Shown: positions 1 through 5,574 of the stretch, in pieces
How the letters are laid out: each line of letters opens with the position of its first letter
Position numbering within the stretch: position 1 is the stretch's first letter
Assembly: GCA_964427955.1 (NCBI GenBank)
Contig: CAYRWY010000070.1
Span: 1-17,801, forward strand
From: JACRBK01 sp964427955
GTDB taxonomy: Bacteria; Chloroflexota; Anaerolineae; Aggregatilineales; Aggregatilineaceae
Length of the DNA: 17,801 nucleotides
Direction: 5' to 3'
Notes under the pieces: model-generated
Databases searched by the model: none
Told to the model about the DNA's origin: nothing
Seen by the model: the letters and a program-made list of their open reading frames with translations, nothing else
Made by a program: the position numbers and the translations under genes

Positions 1-266
1 CGCCGGTAGCGAATATCGCCATCCTGCCCTTCTTCAATCGTCACGCTGGCGTCCGGCACCATGTGGAACGGCCAGTTCCCCTGCAAATAGAAGCCGGTGT
101 GCAGTTCGCGGTGCCAGTCCAGGTATTCGAGCGAGGTGCGGAACCCCGGGGGCCGCAAGCCGCGCCGCTCCAACGACCCCGCCCAGTAATCGAAGTCCGA
201 AAACCAGGGGACACGATCCGGAACACCGCCCTGCAACACAGTGAGAACGCGCTCACGGAAGTTCAT
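1..266 (-). CDS. URO-D family protein, N-terminal part (runs off left edge)
   Basis: An open frame starts at the ATG at 264-266 on the minus strand and runs off the window without a stop, giving 88 codons. The protein begins MNFRERVLTVLQGGVPDRVP and continues with WFSDFDYWAGSLERRG. The pattern RERVL..L.G..PDRVP is the usual N-terminus of uroporphyrinogen-decarboxylase-like (URO-D) family proteins, which include true HemE and many corrinoid or thiol methyltransferase-like relatives. A good Shine-Dalgarno (AAAGGA, plus-strand 275-280) sits 8 nt before the ATG. The gene starts 35 bp downstream of the DeoR-type regulator on the same strand, so it is probably the distal gene of the sugar-uptake operon. 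That context argues against heme synthesis and for a catabolic or methyl-transfer member, but this is inference. The catalytic region is outside the window. Confidence 0.68.
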   Translation of the reverse strand, partial: MNFRERVLTVLQGGVPDRVPWFSDFDYWAGSLERRGLRPPGFRTSLEYLDWHRELHTGFYLQGNWPFHMVPDASVTIEEGQDGDIRYR

Positions 267-301
267 CGAAAAAATCCTTTCCCGAAAGAAAAATCTACAC
301 G

Positions 302-2011
302 TCAGTCAATCTCTTCCATGCGCCCGGCCAGCATCACCTTGATGCCGCGCTGCGTCAGTTCCAGGCTTTGAGAGGCCGGAATGCCAGCATCCGTGATGAG
401 GGTGTTGACCGTGTCCAGAGCCGTCACATGATAGTTCGACTCAAGATTCAGGATCGTGTGATCGGCCAATACCACCACTTCGCGCGCCGCCCGGATCATC
501 GAGCGTTCGATCTCGGCCATCGCTTCCGTGGAGGCTGAAATACCAAACCGGGCTGACACCCCATCCGCCGCGATGAAGACCCGGTCCGCGCGGATGTCGT
601 TCAAGAGCAGGTGTGCGCCGCGCCCGGTAAAGATGCCGGTTTCCCGCTCATAGGTGCCGCCCGTCATGATCAGCTCGAGGTTGGGATAGGTATGCAAATG
701 CCGGAAAATGCCCATCGAATGGGTGATGACGGTCAGGCGCTTGTGGCGGGGCAGAAAACGCGCCATGTAGTTCGTGGCTTCGCCCGCGCCAAGAATGATC
801 GTGTCCCCATCTTTGACATACGACGCGGCCAGCTTGCCAATCATCCGCCCCAGCTCGCGGATCTCGGCGAGCAGGTCGTCCTTCACGTCGCGCACGTTGA
901 AATCGATCTGAAGCTCGTCCGCGCGGGCGTGCATGGCTTTGGCCAGGTTCTGGTACCACTCGTGCGTACGGTACAGAATCACGAAAGAAATGAGATGCCC
1001 CGGCGCCGCGGGCAGGTCCTCCGGCCACCCCTCCGGCAGCAGCGCCTCCCGCCGTGACGGGAGCAGTTGCCACTCCTGGCCGTTCCAGTCATAGTAGTCG
1101 GCGAGGTTGTCCGGCGTCAGAATCGCGTACGGCGTGATGATTTGATCGCCCAGGTCTTCGCCGCGCCACAGACGCACCATCGCGTCAATCGCCAGGCGTC
1201 CGACCACGTCCGGGAACAGCCCCAGGCACGCCTTGACCGGACCGCCGCGGGCCAGCGTATCCAGCAGGGTGCTCCCTTCGCCGCCCACGTTCACGGCGAT
1301 CAACTGCTCCGGATCGTGCTCCAGATCGCCGTAAGCGTGAATTCCGGCCATGATCGAGTCGTCGTTGACGCCAAACATGACGTTGACTTCGGGATGCAGC
1401 CGCAGCGCCCCCTGGACGATGGGATGAGCTTCGCTGTAGATGCCATGCCCGTCAATCGAATGCACCACGCAGTGTCCGACCACGGAGCGGAAACCGGCCA
1501 GGAATCCGTCGCTGCGTTCGCGCGCGTTGCACAGCTCGTGTTGGGCGATGTCGAGCACCGTCGCGCTGGCGTCGCGGCCCCGCTGTTTCACGAAGTATTC
1601 GCCGGTCCACACGCCGAGCGTATACGCAGCCTCCTCGTTGTGAGGTCCCACGTAGACGGCCCCCTCCTGGGGACACGACTCCGCCAGAAAGGGCATACGG
1701 TTGCGCATCGCGCGCTCGCGCAGGGCGTGCGCCGCCTGGTTTTGAACGGGCGCCAGGATGAGCGCATCGGCCACCGGGTCTTCCGGCGTATCGGGCATCT
1801 GCGCCAACAGCAGCGCCACTTCACGGTCATGTTCCAGGCTGAGCGCCCCGCCGTGCGTGCGCTTGAGCAGGTGCAGCCTGGCCAGGTTGGTGAGATCGCG
1901 CCGGATCGTGACTTCGGTCACGCCGAAATGCTCGGCCAATTCATTGACCGTGGAGCTGCCGTTTTTGTTGACCAGCGCCAGAATTTCAGTTTCGCGTTTG
2001 GCTAACAGCAT
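302..2011 (-). CDS. DeoR-family repressor fused to sugar-binding (periplasmic-binding-protein-like) modules
   Basis: A 569-aa transcription regulator. Residues 1-57 are a DeoR winged helix-turn-helix (NELAEHFGVTEVTIRRDL, then KRTHGGA). Residues about 78-310 resemble a LacI/Peripla_BP_4 sugar-binding domain (ADALILAPV at 81-89, NDDSIMAGI at 216-224). It lacks the first beta-alpha-beta unit expected before that point. Residues about 338-380 (LISFVILYRTHEWYQNLAKA onward) look like that missing opening unit. Residues about 386-560 are a DeoR C-terminal sensor domain (DGDTIILGAGEATNYMA at 401-417, TGGTYERETG at 450-459, LADHTI at 515-520). Ordinary DeoR proteins are about 250 aa, so this is more than twice the usual length. 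It probably represses the upstream ABC operon and releases DNA on binding a sugar or sugar phosphate. It lies 108 bp after the binding-protein gene, with a hairpin between. Domain identities are firm for the HTH and DeoRC parts; the ligand is unknown. Confidence 0.88.
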   Translation of the reverse strand: MLLAKRETEILALVNKNGSSTVNELAEHFGVTEVTIRRDLTNLARLHLLKRTHGGALSLEHDREVALLLAQMPDTPEDPVADALILAPVQNQAAHALRERAMRNRMPFLAESCPQEGAVYVGPHNEEAAYTLGVWTGEYFVKQRGRDASATVLDIAQHELCNARERSDGFLAGFRSVVGHCVVHSIDGHGIYSEAHPIVQGALRLHPEVNVMFGVNDDSIMAGIHAYGDLEHDPEQLIAVNVGGEGSTLLDTLARGGPVKACLGLFPDVVGRLAIDAMVRLWRGEDLGDQIITPYAILTPDNLADYYDWNGQEWQLLPSRREALLPEGWPEDLPAAPGHLISFVILYRTHEWYQNLAKAMHARADELQIDFNVRDVKDDLLAEIRELGRMIGKLAASYVKDGDTIILGAGEATNYMARFLPRHKRLTVITHSMGIFRHLHTYPNLELIMTGGTYERETGIFTGRGAHLLLNDIRADRVFIAADGVSARFGISASTEAMAEIERSMIRAAREVVVLADHTILNLESNYHVTALDTVNTLITDAGIPASQSLELTQRGIKVMLAGRMEEID

Positions 2012-2043
2012 GGTGGCACTCTCTGTAGTGGAGACTCTGGGTT

Positions 2044-2051
2044 AAGCGCTT
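2044..2051. promoter_or_regulatory. AAGCGCTT palindrome upstream of the DeoR-type gene
   Basis: A perfect 8-bp palindrome, AAGCGCTT, lies 33 bp upstream of the regulator start codon. Cores of this type are typical of LacI-family operators. The regulator here has a DeoR-type HTH, so if this is a binding site it would more likely serve another factor. A single TTCGAAA box (2064-2070), similar to the operon operator boxes, lies 12 bp further upstream. The palindrome is short and could be chance. Confidence 0.2.
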
Positions 2052-2070
2052 CCCCATGTCAGGTTCGAAA

Positions 2071-2099
2071 GGGGTAGCATAATGATGATATGCTACCCC
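2071..2099 (-). terminator. Perfect 11-bp hairpin between solute-binding protein and regulator genes
   Basis: GGGGTAGCATA (2071-2081) and TATGCTACCCC (2089-2099) are exact inverted repeats around a 7-nt loop. The hairpin starts 21 bp after the stop of the solute-binding-protein gene. On the minus-strand transcript it is followed by only three Ts (CCCCTTTCG), so it is a weak intrinsic terminator at best. It may be a partial terminator or 3'-end stabiliser that lets the abundant binding-protein mRNA exceed the regulator mRNA, as is common in sugar ABC operons. That role is inferred. Confidence 0.5.
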
Positions 2100-2119
2100 A
2101 CCGATCAGAATAGATTCAA

Positions 2120-3400
2120 CTACTTTTCAAACAGGGTGCCCTCGATCTGTTCGCAGAAGGCCTTGGCCGCTTCTTCGGCAGACATATCCCCCTGGAAGAC
2201 CGACTGAGTCACATTGCGCAGGATCTCGGCCTGCTCCGGCAGACCCGGATTCAAGGCAATCGGGTGCTTGGTGTTCGGGCTGGCCAGCACTTCCTTGAAC
2301 GGATCGTAGAACTCGCCCAACAGCGTCACCTGCGTGGCCGCCGGAGTTGCGGGCATGATGTTGGTGAAGAGGCCCAGGTTTTCGGGCGTGCTCACCACCC
2401 ACTTCATGAAGTCCATCGCTTCCTTGGGGTGCTTGGCGTCCCGGCTGATCGCGAACAACCAGCCGCCCGTCGAGCTGCCAATTCCGGCTGAACCTTCGAG
2501 CGGCACGATACCGTAATCATCCGGGAAGGTCATGTCGTAGTCGGCGCTCAGCACGTCCGACGCCCAATGCCCGGCCAGCATCATGGCCGCTTTGTTGTTG
2601 CCGAACTCCAGGTAACGCTCGTCGCCGGTGCCCACCATCAGGTCTTCTTCGGGCATGACGCCGGCCTTGTACATATCAGCCCAGAACTGGATGATCTGCG
2701 GATTATCGCCCTGATCCAGCACGCATTCGGTCGCATCGGCGTTGACGAAGTCCAACCCGTTCGCCGTCGAATACATGCCCGCGTGCTCGTACAGCCAGAC
2801 CCACCGTTCGCCGGAGGTCGCGACGAAGCCGTAGATACCCTTTTCCTTGTCGGTCATCTGGGTGGATACGTCGAGCAGTTGATCCCAACGGGTCGGCGGC
2901 TCAAGACCTTTTTCGGCGAACATGGCTTTGTTCCAGAACAGCAGCCGGGTGCCGGTGTCGATGGGCAGGGCGAAGGTCTTGCCCTGGACCACGCCCGCCG
3001 CGAGCAGGCCGGGGTAGAAGACACTCGTGTCCAGCTCGCTGGCCGCGATGAATTCGTCCATCGGCATGATGTAGCCGCGGTCGATGAAGGCCCCGATGGT
3101 CACCGAGTTCACGATCATGAAGTCAGGACCCTGACCGGCTTCCAACGCCGCCACCTGGGTGTTGTCCAGGTCCGGGAATGGCACGCCTTGAATTTCAAAC
3201 TTAATTTCGGGGTGCAGGGCCATGTAATCTTGCATCATGGTATACCCGTGCGAACCGCCTACCCCGCTGATCCCTTCTTCGCCGAACCACCAGTCGCCGC
3301 CGATGAAAGTGAGCGTCACTTCGTCTTGAGCACTGGTATGAGAGACGAGAGGAATCGCCGAGAGGGTTAACAAGAGGCAGAGGATCACAAGCTTTTTCAT
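2120..3400 (-). CDS. Extracellular solute-binding protein of a carbohydrate (CUT1-type) ABC transporter
   Basis: A 426-aa secreted binding protein of the family-1 (MalE-like) type. It captures the sugar outside the membrane and delivers it to the two permeases encoded upstream. Residues 1-24 form a Sec signal peptide: MKK, a hydrophobic core VILCLLLTLSAIPLV, and likely cleavage after SHTSA. There is no lipobox cysteine at that site, so it is not an obvious lipoprotein. Mature features typical of the family include GPDFMIVNS, IDTGTRLLFWNKAMF, AAMMLAGHWASDV and AMDFMKWVVSTPENLG. The ATG at 3398-3400 has an AGGAG Shine-Dalgarno (3407-3411) 6 nt upstream. It follows the MalG-like permease gene by 87 bp. 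The position is unusual because the binding protein more often leads such operons. The sugar cannot be read from sequence. Confidence 0.93.
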   Translation of the reverse strand: MKKLVILCLLLTLSAIPLVSHTSAQDEVTLTFIGGDWWFGEEGISGVGGSHGYTMMQDYMALHPEIKFEIQGVPFPDLDNTQVAALEAGQGPDFMIVNSVTIGAFIDRGYIMPMDEFIAASELDTSVFYPGLLAAGVVQGKTFALPIDTGTRLLFWNKAMFAEKGLEPPTRWDQLLDVSTQMTDKEKGIYGFVATSGERWVWLYEHAGMYSTANGLDFVNADATECVLDQGDNPQIIQFWADMYKAGVMPEEDLMVGTGDERYLEFGNNKAAMMLAGHWASDVLSADYDMTFPDDYGIVPLEGSAGIGSSTGGWLFAISRDAKHPKEAMDFMKWVVSTPENLGLFTNIMPATPAATQVTLLGEFYDPFKEVLASPNTKHPIALNPGLPEQAEILRNVTQSVFQGDMSAEEAAKAFCEQIEGTLFEK

Positions 3401-3487
3401 GGGGTTCTCCTATTTAAAATAATTGTGGGATGATCGGCAAAAAGGCGACCCATTGAGCATCCTGGACGAATAATCACACCCCCTTTT

Positions 3488-4354
3488 CTACTTAAGAGCG
3501 CCGGACGTAATGCCATCGACGATGTAGCGCTGTACCAATCCGAAGAGAATGATCGTCGGGATCGATATGGCTACCGACGCGGCAATCAACAAATTCCATT
3601 CCACGCGATGTTCCGAGATGAAGCTGTACAGCCCGACGGTGACCGTGCGGAGCTTGGGATCACTGATCAGGGTCACGGCCAGCAGGAACTCCTGCCACAC
3701 GCCGATGAACACGAAGGCCGCGCTGGCCAGCAGGCCGGGCACCGACAGCGGCAGGACGATGCGCCACAGCAGGCCCATTTTCGTGCAGCCGTCAATCGTC
3801 GCCGCTTCCTGGATTTCGAACGGGATGGCCCGGTAGAAACCGATCAACAGCCAGGTGCACAGCGAAAGCTGGATCGCGACGTAGGTGGCAATCAGGGAAA
3901 AGCGGGTGCTGAACAGGCCCAGGTTGGCCCACATCCGGTACAGGGGCAGCAGCAGCACGGCTGCCGGGAAAAACTGGGTGCCGACGATCATCCCCAACCA
4001 GACGTTGCGCCCCACGAAGCGGAAAAACGCGAGCGCGTAGGCGGCCAGGGCGCTGAACAGGACGCAGATGGCCGTGGAGATCGTTGACGTCAGCACGCTG
4101 TTGAAGACGTAGCGCGGAAAATCGCCGACGCTCAGCGCCTCGCGGTAGTTTTCCAGGGTGAACGGCTTCGGGATGATCTGCGGAGGGATCAGGAAGATGT
4201 TCCGGCTCGTCTTGAAGGAGGTGATGACCAGCCAGATCGCGGGCGTGATGAGGATGAAGATCGACACGAACACCAGCACCGCGAGCGCCTTTTCGCGATG
4301 GCGATAGAACCATTCCTGCACGGGCCGGGGGTGTACGCCTGTCATAGTCGTCAT
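3488..4354 (-). CDS. Carbohydrate ABC transporter permease, MalG-like
   Basis: A 288-aa inner-membrane permease of the CUT1 family and the partner of the MalF-like protein encoded just upstream. Hydrophobic helices are visible at about 23-46, 85-111, 117-140, 152-175, 203-230 and 255-280, the six-helix MalG layout. The cytoplasmic EAA loop that contacts the ATPase is present: EIQEAATIDG at about 180-189, then RIVLPLSVPG at 198-207. The ATG at 4352-4354 was chosen because a GAGGG/AGAG purine tract precedes it. A second ATG three codons in (4343-4345) is possible. It begins 9 bp after the stop of the previous gene, which implies co-translation. No gene for the nucleotide-binding subunit is next to it, so a shared ATPase encoded elsewhere is likely. 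Confidence 0.93.
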   Translation of the reverse strand: MTTMTGVHPRPVQEWFYRHREKALAVLVFVSIFILITPAIWLVITSFKTSRNIFLIPPQIIPKPFTLENYREALSVGDFPRYVFNSVLTSTISTAICVLFSALAAYALAFFRFVGRNVWLGMIVGTQFFPAAVLLLPLYRMWANLGLFSTRFSLIATYVAIQLSLCTWLLIGFYRAIPFEIQEAATIDGCTKMGLLWRIVLPLSVPGLLASAAFVFIGVWQEFLLAVTLISDPKLRTVTVGLYSFISEHRVEWNLLIAASVAISIPTIILFGLVQRYIVDGITSGALK

Positions 4355-4363
4355 AGCTTCACT

Positions 4364-5320
4364 CTACCCTCTGCGTCCGAGCTGCCGGAGCGGATTGCGG
4401 CGGCTCAGGAAAAGTCCATACACGGCCAGGATGGTCAGCACGACCAGCATCAAGATACTGGACCCGGCCATGCCTTTTTCGAAGCGATAGTGCGCGAAGG
4501 CGGTGTTATACACGTACATGGGCAGCGTTTCGGTGGAGCGCGCCGGGCCTCCGCCGGTCAGCACGAAGATGGCCTCGAAGTAATTGCTGGTCCAGATCAG
4601 GCCGAGCACCGTGGAGGTGATGGCGACCGGGCGCAGCAGCGGCAGCGTGATCGAGAACAACTGGCTGCGCTCGCCCGCCCCGTCGATGCGGGCGGATTCG
4701 TACAGCTCGTTGGGGATGGCCTGCATCCCGGCCAGGAACATCAGGGTATAGAAGCCGAAGCCCTTCCAGATCCCGACGACGATCACGGCGGGCATCGCCG
4801 TCTCTTTGCGGCCCAGCCAGGAGCGGGCCATATCGTCCAGCCCGATGGCCTTCAACGTGTTGTTGATCAGTCCCAATTCCTGGTGGTACATGAAGCGCCA
4901 GGTGACGGCGACGACGATGCCCGGCAGCACCCAGGGAATGATGACCAGCATCCGGGCCAGCCAGCGGCCTGGGAAATGACGGTGCAGCAGCAGCGCGAAA
5001 TACATCCCCACGATCACCTGGCCGAGCGTGACGCCGAACGTCCAGTAGAAGGTGTTTTTGACCGCCGTCGGGAAGATCGGATCGTGCAGCACCGCCCGGT
5101 AGTTCTTGAAGCCGATGAATTCGGAGGGATGGAAATAGGTGGGCTGGCTGTAAAAACTCGTCCGCACCAGGTTGATGATCGGATAAAAAAGCACCAGCGC
5201 AATCGTAATCAGCACGGGTGCCAGGAAAAGATAGGCGAGCACATTCTCGACCACTACTTCACGCCGGAGATGGCGGGCGGACGTCCGTCCCATATGACTC
5301 GACACGCTTTGTTCGGTCAT
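4364..5320 (-). CDS. Carbohydrate ABC transporter permease, MalF-like
   Basis: A 318-aa sugar permease and the first gene of the minus-strand uptake operon. The N-terminus VLAYLFLAPVLITIALVLFY (27-46) is the typical first helix of CUT1 MalF/UgpA-type permeases. The EAA loop is ESARIDGAGERSQLFSITLP (208-227), and LTGGGPARSTETLPMYVY (254-271) is the usual conserved periplasmic and membrane segment before the last helix. The frame extends upstream to a GTG at 5341, giving 7 extra residues. I chose the ATG at 5318-5320 because GGAAGG (5328-5333) lies 7 nt before it. The protein is shorter than E. coli MalF (which has extra N-terminal helices) and matches the normal length of CUT1 permeases. Transcription probably starts near 5450 from the promoter described separately. 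Confidence 0.92.
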   Translation of the reverse strand: MTEQSVSSHMGRTSARHLRREVVVENVLAYLFLAPVLITIALVLFYPIINLVRTSFYSQPTYFHPSEFIGFKNYRAVLHDPIFPTAVKNTFYWTFGVTLGQVIVGMYFALLLHRHFPGRWLARMLVIIPWVLPGIVVAVTWRFMYHQELGLINNTLKAIGLDDMARSWLGRKETAMPAVIVVGIWKGFGFYTLMFLAGMQAIPNELYESARIDGAGERSQLFSITLPLLRPVAITSTVLGLIWTSNYFEAIFVLTGGGPARSTETLPMYVYNTAFAHYRFEKGMAGSSILMLVVLTILAVYGLFLSRRNPLRQLGRRG

Positions 5321-5327
5321 ATGCCAA

Positions 5328-5333
5328 CCTTCC
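5328..5333 (-). promoter_or_regulatory. Shine-Dalgarno that fixes the MalF-like start
   Basis: The minus strand reads GGAAGG with a 7-nt spacer to the ATG at 5320. It lies inside the extra coding stretch that a GTG start at 5341 would imply, so it favours the shorter protein. Confidence 0.65.
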
Positions 5334-5413
5334 AGGGGCACAGAACAATTTTGGGCGCGAAGAGGAAGGAAGAAGGCAGCGGCGCGCGCTTAAATTGTGG
5401 TTCAGGATAAAAA

Positions 5414-5446
5414 TGTTCGAAATATATTCGTTTTATTTCGTTTCAT
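5414..5446 (-). promoter_or_regulatory. Candidate DeoR-family operator: three phased TTCG boxes
   Basis: On the plus strand TTCG occurs at 5416-5419, 5427-5430 and 5437-5440, steps of 11 and 10 bp, with AT-rich flanks (ATTCGTTTT, ATTTCGTTTC). Tandem TTTCGTTT-like repeats at about one helical turn are characteristic of DeoR/GlpR-type operators. The cluster begins just downstream of the -10 element of the minus-strand promoter and covers roughly +4 to +36, a classical repression position. The obvious candidate ligand is the DeoR-type regulator encoded at the end of the same operon (302-2011). The box pattern is seen directly; the pairing with that protein is inferred. Confidence 0.6.
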
Positions 5447-5456
5447 GTTTGATTTC

Positions 5457-5486
5457 ATCATATACCGAAGTTGGAATGGATGTCAA
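5457..5486 (-). promoter_or_regulatory. Sigma-70-type promoter of the sugar ABC operon
   Basis: On the minus strand a perfect -35 TTGACA (plus-strand 5481-5486) is followed by 18 nt and then TATGAT (5457-5462), 5 of 6 matches to the -10 consensus. Transcription would start near 5450, about 130 nt before the MalF-like start codon at 5320. It lies in the only clearly AT-rich stretch of the left half of the window (about 5400-5520). For the divergent plus-strand gene only a weak -10-like TAAAAT (5513-5518) is visible, with no matching -35. Confidence 0.7.
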
Positions 5487-5563
5487 GCATCGCACGAACG
5501 CGGAGATTTTGATAAAATTAATCCAGCGGCACCCCGACCCACGAGCGCGGCACCTTCCCGCGC

Positions 5564-5568
5564 AGGGA
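5564..5568 (+). promoter_or_regulatory. Shine-Dalgarno that fixes the start of the kinase-helicase gene
   Basis: AGGGA with a 6-nt spacer to the ATG at 5575. The reading frame is open a further 119 codons upstream, but that part runs through the divergent promoter and into the MalF-like gene, so the start at 5575 is preferred. Confidence 0.65.
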
Positions 5569-5574
5569 ATTTTC

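Noticed and set aside
302..2011. Calling the regulator a LacI-family protein because of its sugar-binding domain
   Set aside because: The HTH (VTIRRDL, KRTHGGA) and the C-terminal sensor domain are DeoR-type. The PBP part is an added module.
3401..3487. Possible promoter before the solute-binding-protein gene (TTGCCG, 17 nt, TTAAAT)
   Set aside because: Transcription would start within the Shine-Dalgarno sequence, and both boxes are only 4/6 matches. The 87-bp gap is more likely plain operon spacer.
5218..5574. Extended 5' end of the kinase-helicase frame (119 extra codons)
   Set aside because: It covers the start of the divergent permease gene and the operon promoter. The predicted peptide has no domain, and a Shine-Dalgarno supports the ATG at 5575.
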